From positions 181,686,596-181,750,595 of the forward strand of contig CM062288.1 in assembly GCA_031216915.1 (NCBI GenBank): a stretch of 64,000 bases of DNA, written 5' to 3'. Every line of letters starts with the position of its first letter. Position 1 is the first letter of the stretch. The notes under the pieces were generated by a model that made no database searches, was not told the origin of the DNA, and saw only the letters and a program-made list of their open reading frames with translations. The translations under genes were made by a program, and so were the position numbers. Shown here piece after piece: positions 11,911 to 22,835 of the stretch. This stretch comes from Pictodentalium vernedei. Taxonomy: Eukaryota > Mollusca > Scaphopoda > Dentaliida > Dentaliidae.

Positions 11911-12121
11911 TTCTGCCTATATCATGAATGCAACCAAGCCTGAAAATCAGCAGACTGTCATCTGCAAAATTAGGACCCCAGAGAGTGAATTTGGTGATGC
12001 TACCCTGCACAGCAGGGTAGCATCACAACATTCACCCTCTGTGAACCTCAGTCTGAATCAAGGTCTCAAGCCAAAACAGAAAGATGTACCTAGAGGATAA
12101 ATTGGCCCACTGTATGGGATA

Positions 12122-12361
12122 TTTATTTATTTATTTATTTATTGGTATTTAAGGTCACATATTTTGCACAATGGCTAATGATGACCACAGCATGAGTATC
12201 AACTCAAGATCAGGGGTGAACGTTAATAAGCCATGTTGCCCATTTTAGAGAGGGTTTGCGCCTCCCAAGCATTGGTGACTGGGTCCTATTTTACCAGTAA
12301 AACAGAGCCTGTTTACCGCAGTGAACAGGCACGGCTTCACTTCCAGGGTTTCCCGTGGGGA
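12122..12361 (-). mobile_element. 240-bp SINE-like element with 13-bp TSD
   Basis: The direct repeat ACTGTATGGGATA flanks it at 12109-12121 and 12362-12374. The minus-strand 3' end is CATTGTGCAAAATATGTGAC then TTAAATACCAATAAATAAAT, the same tail as the SINEs at 10973 and 16015. The body differs: it includes CAGTCACCAATGCTTGGG and TTCACTGCGGTAAACAGGC. No clear tRNA head is visible. A shared tail suggests the same LINE machinery mobilises both families. Confidence 0.85.
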
Positions 12362-12374
12362 ACTGTATGGGATA

Positions 12375-12956
12375 CCATCAGCAAATTCACCCTCTAGGAA
12401 TCCAATTTGCAAATGACAGGTTGCTTATATTCAGGCTTAAATGCAACATAGGTATGAAATCATGTTTAGCCAACTGTTTATACCAAAGCTGCATTGGTTC
12501 TGATAGATAGATGCAAAGTATACTAATTATTAAATATCAATTATCCACCAATGATTAAATATCAATTGGTCGTCATCTAATGTCTAATATAATCTGAGTT
12601 ACAAATGCACTAATACTTTCGATTTAGGTACTCTCAAAAGCCGAAAGTGAAATTTGTATAAAATTCTTCTACCACATTAGTACAAACATGGATTCTAAAG
12701 CTATAAAATAATTTTTGGGATGTACCACACCAAAAACTATTTTATGACTTTACGGTCCACATTTTAATTATTTTTTGTGTTGGCAGGTCAGTTTGTTCAC
12801 AATCACATGTGTACATGCTATTTTAGAGTGCTCGGTGACATTTAGAACACCCTGGTGAATCTGCCAAGCAATTATAAACTAGAGGTGTGACTGTCCTAGA
12901 TGGGCCTGGCCATACCCTCCGCCGCCATGATTATTCTAAGATGTAACGTGGCACAA
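12375..12956. other. No recognised feature
   Basis: AT-rich spacer. Some direct repetition (AATTATTAAATATCAATTA-like) near 12530-12570. No coding evidence. Confidence 0.4.
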
Positions 12957-13600
12957 CTCTGGTAAAAAGAGTCTGATCGAATTATACTACACAAGTTCCC
13001 ATGGTAGTGAACATCTTAACCAAGTTTTAAAGGAAACAACCCATAAACATCTGAGAAAATCTCTGGACAGACAAAATTCAGGCATTCCAAGACAAAAAGG
13101 GGTATAACTCTGGGAAGAAAAGTCCGCTCGAAACTATAATCACAGGTGCACAGGTTTCGATGGTAGTGAACATACTTACCAAGTTTCAAAGAAATCGACC
13201 CATAAACATTTAAGAAAATCTTCAGACAAAATTCAGGCATTCTAAGATGAAAAGGGCATAACTCTGGGAAAAAAGTCCGATCAAAACTATAATCACAGGT
13301 GCATAGGTTCCCATGGTAGTGAACAACCTTACCAGATTTCAAAGGAATCAACCCATAAACATCTAAGGAAATCTCTGGACAAAATTCGGCATTCTAAGAC
13401 AAAAAGGGGCATAACTCTGGGCAGAAAAGTCCAATCAAAACTATAATTACAGGTGCACAGGTTCCCATGGTAGTGAACATACATACCAAGTTTCAAAGAA
13501 ATTGACCCATAAACATTTGAGAAAATCTCCAGACAAAATTCAAGCATTCTAAGATGAAAAGGGGATTAACTCAGGGAAAAAAGTCAGACTGATGACAAGG
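12957..13600. repeat. ~154-bp tandem array, four units
   Basis: Units repeat at about 12968, 13120, 13276 and 13428, marked by 'GGGCATAACTCTGGG', 'AGTCCGATCAAAACTATAAT', 'CAGGTGCACAGGTTCCCATG' and 'CCCATAAACATCTGAG'. Long minus-strand frames (13016-13351, 13329-13547) repeat the same peptide with the unit and are artefacts. The array ends near a (G)n tract at about 13639-13656. Confidence 0.85.
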
Positions 13601-13751
13601 TGATTCCAGTATACCCCCCTCCTCCCCAACTCATTGCAGGGGGGGGGGGGGGGGGTTATAATAAATAAAAACGCATGGCTGATTTACGTCAATGATAGTC
13701 ATCATAGTTGATGAATATTGTTAAGATCAAAAGCATATCAGGGCCCACAAT

Positions 13752-14104
13752 AGAGTTCCTGCAGGCAAGGACTGATAAAATTCAAGGCTATTGAAGGCCA
13801 TGTCTCAAAATATTTCACCATTTTTCAAGGCCCTACAATAGCCAAATTCAAGGATTTTCGAAGTCTTGCCTTCATTAGTCCTAACTTAGACCTCTGGTCA
13901 TTGCACACTCCTCCCAATTCCCCACACGGGGAGTGAGAGGTGGGTGTAAAGACTGGAGGGTCCTTATTAGGACTATGCTTTCACTAACTCTGGCAAATAA
14001 AGTTTTCAAGGTCTCCTGACACATTTTCCAGGATTTCAAGGCCTTGAATGATCCTTAGTAAAACTCAAGGCCATTCCTTGAATCCAAGGCCCTGCAGAAA
14101 CTCT
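13752..14104. mobile_element. CAAGGCC-rich MITE-like element, complete copy
   Basis: Inverted ends AGAGTTCCTGCAGG and (reverse complement) AGAGTTTCTGCAGGG bound about 350 bp rich in TTCAAGGCC / GGCCTTGAA. Related copies are at 22836-23538, 24183-24880 and 24960-25374. It has no coding capacity. A TIR element is the simplest reading; no target duplication was confirmed. Confidence 0.65.
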
Positions 14105-14640
14105 GCATAATTAACTAAAATTCATAATTATTTTATGTCTATGATAAATGCAAATGATTGATGGAAGAGAAAGTATTAATTAACAAAGGCCTTACAATCA
14201 ATGTGCTGAAACTCTGTGGAGTAATTTTACAGACTAGACTAAATCTGTAGATACCTCAAAAGAAAATGTACACTTAAACATAAATAATTATCTGCATCCC
14301 TCATTTGTTCATCAGCACTATTTTTGATAAAACAATATCAACATACATAAATATGTAAATATATTCATATCAGTGGCATATTACATTATTTGATTATCAT
14401 TTTAACACAAGCTCATCAATACAGAATTCATCAATATCTCAATCTGAAACTAATTCATTACAGGATTTCTACATTTGAGCGAGTAGTCAGTTCATGAAAT
14501 TAACAGGACCATCCCTGTATATTTTCAAAGATCTAACTTATAAATGTTCCTAAACTTAAACATTAAGTCATTTCATGGAATTTCAAGAACCTTAACAGTA
14601 TATTTTGAAGAATTTTCACGGTGGTGCTGCTGATGAGATA
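14105..14640. other. No recognised feature
   Basis: AT-rich intergenic or intronic-type sequence without ORFs or repeat ends that I can identify. Confidence 0.4.
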
Positions 14641-14682
14641 TTCAAGCACAAGTACCTGCTTCCGGCCATTTGATGAATAATA

Positions 14683-14920
14683 TTTATTATTATTATTTAC
14701 TGGTGTTTAAGGTCACATATTTTTGCACAATGGCTAATCATGACCACAACATGAGTATCAACTCGAGACAAGGGGTGAGCGTTAATAAGCCATGTTGCCC
14801 ATTTTAGAGAGGGTTTGCACCTCCCAAGCATTGGTGACTGGGTCCTATTTTACCAGTAAAACACAGCCTGTTTACCGCAGTGAACAGACACTGCTTCACT
14901 TCCTGGGGTTCCCGCGGGGA
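14683..14920 (-). mobile_element. 240-bp SINE-like element nested in inverted repeat
   Basis: Nearly the same sequence as 12122-12361, on the minus strand, from a (TTA)n/CACCAATAAA-type tail to GTTCCCGCGGGG. Imperfect flanking repeats TGATGAATAATA (14671-14682) and TGATGAAATAATA (14921-14933) support insertion by target-primed reverse transcription. Confidence 0.8.
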
Positions 14921-15161
14921 TGATGAAATAATAAAAATGCTGAGAAAAAATACCCATTCCTATCTTACTGAATATACACAAGGCATCACACTTGTAAATC
15001 TGGAAGTGAGAGAAACACTCACTTCAACTTTGATAATTTTTTTGTTTTAGTTGATTCCCGGCAACTATATTATAATTTCACAAATGCCTCACCAAAATAT
15101 TTTTATCTGTATTTTTTTCCAGCGTAAAAAATAATGTATTGAAAGCATAAATTTGTTAAAA

Positions 15162-15440
15162 ATGGCATTAACTGAAAAACGATGGAAAACGAGGTGTGGG
15201 TTTCTCTCACTTGATGAGCTTAGTCTTGCAGATGGTGATCTGATGCAAACATTCAAAGGAGGAGGTCTGATTGGTCAACACATGCAAGCGAATTTCCCTA
15301 TTTACACAAAAGCAAAAATGGACAACAGAACAAATTGAAGCTTATAAAGTTATCGATTCCAGGCATAATGTACTTGTTCTGGGGAAAGCAAGGGTAGTGG
15401 GCTTGATTTTTTGACAATAGTGCTTTCAAAATGTTGAGAA
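15162..15440 (+). pseudogene. Possible decayed ORF inside the inverted-repeat element
   Basis: A 60-codon frame (15162-15338, from the second ATG) continues, after a frame change, into a stretch reading WTTEQIEAYKVIDSRHNVLV, which vaguely recalls the region before the Walker A loop of PIF1-like helicases. The P-loop itself (GxxGxGKS) is absent and stops follow. I treat this as a weak resemblance only; it may be chance. Confidence 0.2.
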
Positions 15441-15709
15441 AGAAGTTGGAGGAAAAGTAAAAGTTATTCTACTGCAACCACAGACATTGTGGCACTGCAA
15501 ATCTCTGAAGGTATCAGACGCCTACTTCTGGAACTAAACACACTGAAGTGGGTCATCATTTTAAAACAAAAAATACTGTTTTAACTGGTGGAGTGCTAAA
15601 TTATTTCCTAAAGGTAATTTGAAACATGTTTTTTTTTTTTTTTCAAAGATACTCTGCTATCAGAAAAAGTAGCCTTAGTTCAGCAAGATTTTGTTCATAA
15701 ATAATTGTT

Positions 15710-15888
15710 TGGTTACAATTTATTGGGGAGTACAAATAGCACTCTCCAATAAATTGTAACAAAACAACTTTATATGAGAATTTTTTCTTCTACTGCTGAG
15801 TGAACATCAAGCTAATGCATACACTGTAAATTGTTTGGTTACAATTTACTGGAGATTGCCAATGCACTCTCCAATAAATTGCAACCAA
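15710..15888. repeat. Two adjacent fold-backs, GAGTGC type
   Basis: Palindromes at about 15710-15764 and 15832-15888 share the arms TGTTACAATTTATTGG / CCAATAAATTGTAACA and the same 3' flank (AACTTTATATRAGAA, TTTTTCTTCTACT), so the pair comes from a local duplication of about 125 bp. Confidence 0.75.
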
Positions 15889-16014
15889 CCAACTTTATAT
15901 AAGAAATTTTTCTTCTACTTCTGAGTAAACATCAAGCTAATACATATACTGTAAAGCTTCTAAAGTGGGCTTCCAACACTTTTCAACTGCGCCATGATAG
16001 AGGCTTCTTGCACT

Positions 16015-16416
16015 ATTTATTTATTTATTATTGGTGTTTTAAGGTCACATACTTATGCACAATGGCTAATCATGACCGTGACAGTTTTACGGGTGGAGGA
16101 AGCCGGAGTACCTGGAGAGAACCACCGAGCAACGACGAGCAGCTGCCAGCTCCCCAACATCGTAACTCCGCACTGCAGCACAGGCAGGGTTAGATTGGTT
16201 GAAGACATGCGCACTACGACATGATGTATGCCTTAGTACACAGCGTCATCGTGCCTCCATGTAGACAATCAGGGTTAAGTGCCTTGCCCAAGCACACAAC
16301 GCGGAAGTCCGAATCGATCGCTCAGACGGTCACCCATCCGAGGACTAACCGGGCTCGACGTTGCTTAACTTCGGTGATCTGACGAGAACCGGTTACCGCA
16401 ATGCCACCGCGCCCCC
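16015..16416 (-). mobile_element. SINE with 5S rRNA-like head, tail type 2
   Basis: A 12-bp TSD GCTTCTTGCACT flanks it at 16003-16014 and 16417-16428. On the minus strand the head (about 16412-16300) reads like 5S rRNA: TTCTCGTCAGATCACCGAAG, TTAAGCAACGTCGAGCCCGG, TTAGTCCTCGGATGGGTGAC. These correspond to the 5S internal promoter region (A box, intermediate element, C box). The body contains the same TTGGGCAAGGCACTTAA block as the tRNA-headed SINEs. The tail matches 10973-11330. Confidence 0.9.
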
Positions 16417-16430
16417 GCTTCTTGCACTCA

Positions 16431-17368
16431 ACCAGTTAACTAATTTATGCCTGCCCAGGGGATGGAAAATTTCTGGTTGCATTGCATATAAAAGGAGATG
16501 ATCAAAGCTTCAATTTCTAGATGGACACTGGACTGAATCACACACTCCCAATTTATATAATAGATATATAATATTAATGCTTGGGAAATGGACTGATAGA
16601 CATATTACAATAAGGTAAGTGTGAAATTATAAAATACCTGCCGTTAATCGAGGGAAACGCAAATTTATCCAAAGGTGAGGCTTAGGTTTCTCTCACTTCT
16701 GGATTTGCAATTTAGTAATATAGGAAGGGGGGTATTATTTCTCAGCATTTATATTTAATCAAATGGCCAAGAGAAGGTGTGTGATTTAAGGATTTTTGGG
16801 GCTAACTATCCCAAACACATAGTTACATGAACACGTCAGCTAAGGGAATTTGTTCTCAATATTTTTGTATTGATCACCTGAACTCAGCTGTGGAAATATT
16901 CAAACTTCAGGCCGAAAATTCTTCCTATAATGCAAATAGATGTTTAACCAATTCAATTTTGTTTGAAAGCTCATTTAGCTCTGTCAAACAAGACTGAACT
17001 GGTTAAATTCCAAGTATCGTTATGGGAAAAGGCTGAATTGGTTATGCCCCCCCCCCCCCCCCCCCCTCCCCAATCCATCACCCCCAGTCATGGCAACAAA
17101 CTCTAACCTAGTTTCTCTTTTTTCCATAAGGCATTTTGCAAATTTGTCCAGCCAAAGAGCACCATTTGTGAATTTCAGGCTATAGGCCTATCATTATTAT
17201 TATAATTAAAAATGGATATTTGGAATTTCATTAATTTGACATTAATGTTGATATTCATGTCATATCACTACAATAATCTAATGCATGTTTCTAATTTCAT
17301 TAACTGGTACAGTGCTAAATTATTTTTAGTCATCAAAATTTGTTCACATATCTTTGCCTTGTTACAAT
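16431..17368. other. Unassigned, with (C)n tract and decayed fold-back
   Basis: Includes the right arm of the inverted-repeat element, a decayed palindrome near 16963-17000 (GTTTGAAAGCTC / GCTCTGTCAAAC), and a run of about 21 C broken by one T at 17046-17067. No gene was seen. Confidence 0.45.
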
Positions 17369-17413
17369 TTATGGGAGAGTGCCTGTAGGCACTCTCCCAT
17401 AAATTATAACAAG
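17369..17413. repeat. Fold-back, GAGTGCCTGTAGGCACTC type
   Basis: Near-perfect palindrome: TTACAATTTATGGGAGAGTG and CACTCTCCCATAAATTATAA around CCTGTAGG. This copy and the one at 49949 are the best preserved in the window. Confidence 0.85.
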
Positions 17414-17925
17414 TTAAGTCCTTACAGACTAAAATATCACCTCAAAGATAATACAAAGCACATCCACTGAGTATGAAGCCTTCAAGTTGTAGTGCCTTCA
17501 ATTCAGAGTAAAGAGCAAAAATGGGCTTCCAGCACTCTATCAGTTAAGGAAGACATTATGTTTGACAGAACAGATCCATGAATCTCCTCTGATCACCCAA
17601 GATCTCATTTTTCAAGACTTTTCAAGGAAGATTAAAATTTTCAAGGATTTTGTTGAAGGGAATTTTTTATTCTTGGACTTTCAAAGAATTAAAAAAAGGG
17701 GAGGGGCAGAAACTCTGTTATAATTATAAAACGGAGAAATAAGGCCACACAAAGTAGATCGTCTGTTTCTCAGGCCATTATTTGTAAAATTGCATGCGGG
17801 CAAGCAGTTTTTTATTTTATTTTTTATTTCAGTAATTACTGCTTTGCCATTAAAAGTTCATGTTCTTGGTTCAAGTTTTAGGCCTCATAATCTACAGAAT
17901 AGCATGGGTGGTGGTGTATTTCATT
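17414..17925. other. CAAGG-type remnant and unassigned sequence
   Basis: 17560-17710 contains TTTTCAAGACTTTTCAAGG and TTTCAAGGATTTTG, a decayed relative of the CAAGGCC elements. The rest is unassigned. Confidence 0.4.
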
Positions 17926-17985
17926 CCTTGAGTGCAAGAAGGCTTTGCAATGCTAAAGCATTGCAAAGCCTTCTTGCACTCAAGG
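17926..17985. repeat. Perfect 60-bp palindrome
   Basis: Arms of 29 nt (CCTTGAGTGCAAGAAGGCTT continuing TGCAATGCT) pair without mismatch around a 2-nt AA centre. It creates mirror ORFs on both strands (17790-18008, 17892-18212, 17932-18222), which I reject as genes. No sequence homology to the other fold-backs was seen. Confidence 0.9.
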
Positions 17986-18733
17986 GACAAATTCATCAAT
18001 ATTTTTAACTTGGGTAAAATATCAGACATAAACCATTTAATTTTTATTTTTTTAAAGTTTAAATTGGTTATAAAAAGAGAGCATGCGGCAGCCAAAAGGA
18101 CCATGCGGGAGGGCCTGAGAAACAGATTTTTTATTTTTTTAGGCCTAAAATATGGGGAAAACCAAAAGCAAACAGGAACTCTTGTTTTTCTTGCATGCAT
18201 GACACAACACAATCGGAAGTGAAGTGTGGGATACCTTCAAGGACATTTCTATTATTTCCCCACCACTGATGATACAAACATCTTTAGGAACTTGTAAAGT
18301 TCACCACAGTAATCACTGTGTCACTTCCTGGGGTTCCCATCTGAAATGTAAAAAGTATGTTCCAATGTTTTGTTTGATAGGTGTTTAGTAATTACCCACT
18401 GGTTGGGTTATCTGTAAGTTATTGGATCAAGAAAAGGTTTGGACAATCACAGCATCCATCCAAGACATATTGCTGTGATCTGTGTCCCAGAACAATGACA
18501 GAATTCCATGTGTGGACATCAGGAAGTTAAGCAGTAATTGTTAATTATGATAAACCAGTTATAAACTGTTTTCAACTCAATCCTTAACATTGGCTAATTT
18601 ATGATTCCTCACTGGATCAAGCTCAACAGAGTAAGCTATGTTTTGAGGCAAAAATAGGAATCATAAAGTTTAAAAGGTCATTTTGAAAAAGCACAGGCTG
18701 GATTTATATATATAAAAAAAAAGTTATTGGCAC
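17986..18733. other. Unassigned, with SINE scrap and decayed hairpin
   Basis: 18294-18335 holds a scrap of the 240-bp SINE (CACTTCCTGGGGTTCCC). 18600-18675 is a decayed relative of the ATAGCTTATGA hairpin. Nothing coding. Confidence 0.4.
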
Positions 18734-18982
18734 TTAACCCTTTACCTAACGAATTGGTCTCATATGCCTGCTTATTTTACAAATTAAGCAGTCGAAAAAA
18801 ATACTTTTTTCAAAAAATTTCAACAAAGCCACATCATGTGACCCCTCATTGGAACAAGCTCAAGGAGCTCATTCCAATGAGGGGTCCCATGATGTGGTTT
18901 TACTGAAATATTTTTAAACATTTTAAAAATTAATAATTAAAATAATAAATTTTGATATCATCTGCATTGGGTAAAGGGTTAA
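18734..18982. mobile_element. TTAA MITE with central hairpin
   Basis: TTAACCCTTTACC to GGTAAAGGGTTAA with the CATCATGTGACCCCTCATTG hairpin centred near 18863. Same subfamily as 19471 and 21738 (left end contains CTAACGAATTGG; right end TTTTGATATCATCTGCATTG). Confidence 0.9.
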
Positions 18983-19001
18983 AGTCAAGGTCAACATCTA
19001 T

Positions 19002-19190
19002 GGGTGTATCAGGACCACAACATAGGTATAAAGTCAAGTGCAGCCAATCATTTATATCCATACTTCCAACCTGAGAGGACTTCCACCACAGGCATTGGTT
19101 ACCGGGTCCTATTTCACCAATAAAGCAAAACCTGTTCACCACAGTAAACAAGCAGCACTGCTCCACTTCCAGAGGATCCCACAGAGTAGC
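19002..19190 (-). repeat. Truncated 240-bp SINE copy
   Basis: Shares GACTTCCACCACAGGCATTG, a GGGTCCTATTTCACC block and CTCCACTTCCAGAGGATCCC with the element at 12122. The tail is missing where it meets the MITE end at 18982. Confidence 0.65.
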
Positions 19191-19470
19191 GGGCCAGATA
19201 TGACTACTATGTTAGGTGAAGAGTTAAACAGTGGCAGAATGAATGTCATGTGAAAGACTGAATATTTTTGCAGACACTGATGGTAAGTCAACCGATGTTC
19301 GTTTTGATCTCTTGATTTCTATACCTGCAGTAGTTTCTGAAAAATTAAACATTGCCACTCACTTTTAGTTTGTGTACTGATATTGACAAATTTGATCTTT
19401 TACGTAATGAATTGACTGCATACACCAGTGTAATATACAATTTGAGCAGTTGAAAAAAAATTAAGTGCAG
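19191..19470. other. Partial MITE-end duplication
   Basis: Near 19390-19470 the sequence (CTTTTACGTAATGAATTGAC, AATTTGAGCAGTTG) repeats the left end of the MITE that follows, a decayed second MITE end. Confidence 0.45.
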
Positions 19471-19719
19471 TTAACCCTTTACCTTACGAATCGCCTGCAT
19501 CCGCCCACGTAATATGCAAATTGAGCAGTAGAAAAAATTAAATTTTTCAAAATATTTCAACAAAACCATATCATGTGACCCCTCATTGGAACGAGCTCAT
19601 CAAGCTCGTTCCAGTGAGGTGTCACATGATATGGTTTTGTTGAAATCTTTTGAAAAATTTCAAAAAATGATATTTAAAATAATAAATTTTGATATTGTCT
19701 GCATTGGGTAAAGGGGTAA
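19471..19719. mobile_element. TTAA MITE with central hairpin
   Basis: TTAACCCTTTACC at 19471; the right end is slightly decayed (GGTAAAGGGGTAAT). The hairpin CATATCATGTGACCCCTCA is centred near 19595. The left end has GAATCGCCTGCATCCGCC, matching 21738 and the MITE split by DIRS copy 3. Confidence 0.88.
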
Positions 19720-20673
19720 TGTATAAACACAACACCGACCCCCCCCCCTCCCCCCCCACCCCCACCCCCCATCACATTTACTGACAACGGCAGTCTGAAA
19801 GATAGCATTGATGCATACACCATAAATAGACCTGCATGAACACAACCTTAACCTTTGTTCTTCGGAGACAGATAATGCTGAATATGGAAAATGACGTACA
19901 GAATTTTCTGTGACTGGCTAACCAGTTGAGATTGAAAAACTACAGACTGCCTTTTCTCAAGTGTCAGATAAATTCTCACCTTCAAGTTAATTTATTTACT
20001 CGAATCAGATGCTTTCATACAAATGATATATAAAACAAGGGTACTTTTGCATAACAGACATTGAGGTTTTGTGAAATGGTCTTATTTTTTTGTTTTTATC
20101 AGGGCTTATCGTCCCTTTAACATCATCATGAAGTAAGTTGATCACAATTCTGGAAGAGATAAAAAAATGAATACCAGAGAAAATTCGCAGAATATATTCC
20201 TGTCATTCAAGGAATTTGTATCATGTAAGGAAACGAAAATTCAGTCGCCAGGCGCCTTAGTTTCTTAAGGAGATCGTTCACCCAGTTTGTGCAGGCCTGC
20301 TATTATTTTATTCATCTGAATCTGCTTTATTCCAATTTATCAGGGAGTGTCAACAGACATTCCTCAATGAAGTGCAACAAAACAATTATTAAACAACAAA
20401 TTATGGCTACCCAACACAACCAAGCACTACATCAATTAATAATGTTCTGAAACATCATCAGTTATTGCACTTTATTTGAGCATATCAGAAAAACAATAAA
20501 AAATAAAAAAAAACTACTACACAATCTGTATTTCAGCAAAACTTACTGCAGTGATGAACTTGTGTTTGGAGAGAAATTGTGAGTCACCATTACAGACAAA
20601 AAATAATGATAATGAATGATGATAACACATTAATGAATGAGCATGTACCAACATGTGTAAACATTGAAATGAT
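19720..20673. other. Unassigned, with (C)n tract
   Basis: Holds a poly(C) stretch at about 19739-19770 and a decayed fold-back of the GAGTGC type (20331-20392). No gene was recognised. Confidence 0.4.
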
Positions 20674-20917
20674 TTAATCCTTTACCTAATGTCATGGCCA
20701 AAACTGACTTAGGCTATCCACAAAAAACGTCATTCAAGTTTTGTTATTTCATCAAATTTTGCCTCAGAAACATAGCTTATTACCCCTCATTGGAACAAGC
20801 TCAATGAGTTTGTTCCAATGAGGGGTAATAAGCTATGTTTTTGAGGCAAAAAAGGAAAGTTATTAAATAAATATTTTTACAAATGTCGTCTGCTTTTTGT
20901 GTTTGGTAAAGGGTTAA
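20674..20917. mobile_element. TTAA MITE with central hairpin (ACATAGCTTATTACC arms)
   Basis: TTAATCCTTTACC to GGTAAAGGGTTAA. The arms ATAGCTTATTACCCCTCATT and their complement pair around AAGCTCAATGAGTTTG. Same subfamily as 11473 (GTCTGCTTTTTGTGTTTGG end). Confidence 0.9.
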
Positions 20918-21737
20918 TGAATGATGTATTGTTATACAGTTTTCACACATGAATATCATCTGATTTCGATGCCGATTTTAAATGCCAATCCCTGTGTCAG
21001 CATCACAAAGCTAGTCTTATCATGAACATCAAAATTACTTCCCTTTAGTTTTTATCCATTCAATACCAAATTTGGATTCTTATGAGGCAATCATTTGTTG
21101 AATATTTGTTTTCCATTTTAGATCCCAATAAATGATTCCAATGACATTGCCTAGAACAAGAGGCATCTTGGAGCATATTTTGTGATATTTAAAGCTTTTC
21201 AACTTTGTATGTATGTTTCTCACTTTGGTTCATGCTCCACGGAGTGGCAACCTGCAACTCCATAGAAACAGGAGTGAGATGAGAAATGTTTACTTTCTCG
21301 GAGGGGAGAGCTTACAATAATACCAAATAATGCTCAGAATTCCAGAGAATGAAGCATGGTGAGACAAGCTAATTTTATATGAAGAGTTAGGAATAAAACA
21401 GGCCTTCTGATTCGAAATACACAGGTGTGTGTGATAAAACTAGAATTAATTTGGCATGTGCAATTATTGCCATGGGCACAAATTTTTAAATATTCTTCAG
21501 TTCAGCTGAACTAGAAAGAAGTTTAAAAATCAAGAAAGACGTAAAAAGAAAAAAGAGGAATGCAAAGCATTGCATGTGCCTCTTCCTGTAATACCATAAA
21601 TAGCATATGCTGCTCAGTGGTGTAGTGGCATTTCCAAAGATGGCACATTGCAGGGTAAGCATTGTTTGAAGGGAATGACACCATGACATTCAGTAGACCT
21701 TAGTTCACAGGGCCACCCTGTGGGAAATCAGTTGCCT
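20918..21737. other. No recognised feature
   Basis: Unassigned. A stretch at 21157-21185 (AACAAGAGGCATCTTGGAGC) resembles the left end of the array element at 3585, possibly a lone terminus. Confidence 0.4.
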
Positions 21738-21985
21738 TTAACCCTAACCTAACGAATCGCCCGCATCCGCCTGCGTAATATGCAAATTTAGCAGTTGAAA
21801 AAATATTATTTTTCAAAAAATTTCAACAAAACCATATCATGTGACCCCTTGTTGGAACGAGCTCGATGAGCTCGTTCCATCGATGGGTCACATGATATGA
21901 TTTTGTTGAAATTTTTTGAAAAATTCGAAAAAATGAAGTTTAAAATAATAAATTTTGATATCCTCTGCATTGGGTAAAGGGTTAA
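21738..21985. mobile_element. TTAA MITE with central hairpin
   Basis: TTAACCCTAACC to GGTAAAGGGTTAA. The left end reads GAATCGCCCGCATCCGCC. The hairpin ATCATGTGACCCCTTGTTGG is centred near 21865. Best reference for the MITE disrupted at 51171/58491. Confidence 0.9.
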
Positions 21986-22835
21986 TGCAAAGGGGAGGCC
22001 AGTGAAGGAATAATGAGGAAGAAGGGACTTTTGTTTGCAGTAATCAAATGACCCCCGAAGATATGTCAAACTCAGTCTTCTCAGAAAAAAACAGAAGAAA
22101 AATTCAAAATGCACTTAAATCCCTAGGTCGTACCTCACTGATTTTGCTCTGGAATGAAAAGCTCCTTGAAGAATTTCATGTTTAGCTCCTTGCATACTGC
22201 AAGCAGATATTCCTATTGGGACAGGATTTCACTTGCCATTGAAGTAAGTATAATTTGGGTACATTTAAATCAAATTTTCCCTGAAAATTGCATGGATTTT
22301 TGCACCAATGGTTTCTTGATGTAAATTTAGATGAAGTTTTCATCAAATCTAGTCATGGCTGCTTCAGTGCAGCCATGACTAGATTTGCTGAAAAATATCT
22401 TAAAAATATTTAGCAAGTTAAGAGTTAAAAACCAGGAATCTCATGCTTTCATATGCACATAATAAATACTTTTTTACCTGTTCAAAATTACTATGAATTG
22501 AAAATGACATTCTAGTTTCATTCATAACATGCAGAACAGAGAGATTAGGAACCCAGTGGATGGACATCAACCTACTAACTTGCTAGACCTGTTGAAACTT
22601 CAAGACCCAGAGGCAAATTAGCAGACAACCGAATAGACTAACCGATTGACAGTGATCTGCAAATTTACCTGCTGGATCACAAAATGTCTACTGGACCAGT
22701 AAGTGTTCAGGTATATATCCACCAATCAGGTGACTAAGTACTACCCTGAACTGTAATGTAAATACTCAGAGTTCAAGATAAGATATGTATTAACGTTAAA
22801 ACACTTTCAGTTTTAGAGAAAATGATTAAAAATCA
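21986..22835. other. Unassigned, with fold-back
   Basis: A near-perfect palindrome at 22347-22386 (AATCTAGTCATGGCTGC / GCAGCCATGACTAGATT) is related to the TCTTGGCTGCC fold-backs. The rest is unassigned. Confidence 0.5.

Larger units (their letters stand above)
14641..16790. mobile_element. Long-inverted-repeat element with nested insertions
   Basis: A block read on the plus strand at 14659-15020 (GGCCATTTGATGAATAATAT, ATGCTGAGAAAAAATACCC, TTCCTATCTTACTGAA, GGAAGTGAGAGAAAC) returns inverted at 16680-16770. The left arm is interrupted by a SINE at 14683-14920; without it the two arms line up. The interior holds two fold-backs, a 5S-headed SINE and a possible decayed ORF. It fits a DNA transposon of about 1.5 kb before insertions, class unknown. 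Confidence 0.6.

Noticed and set aside
12957-13600. Repeated CTCDYSF-type peptides suggesting a repeat protein
   Set aside because: The frame is open because four 154-bp units happen to keep one frame; there is no start context, splice support or similarity to a known protein.
16300-16412. 5S rRNA gene
   Set aside because: Only partly matches 5S, lies at the 5' end of a SINE with flanking target duplications, and is followed by the SINE body.
17790-18222. Three ORFs on both strands around 18 kb
   Set aside because: They cross a perfect palindrome and mirror one another; no domain is visible.
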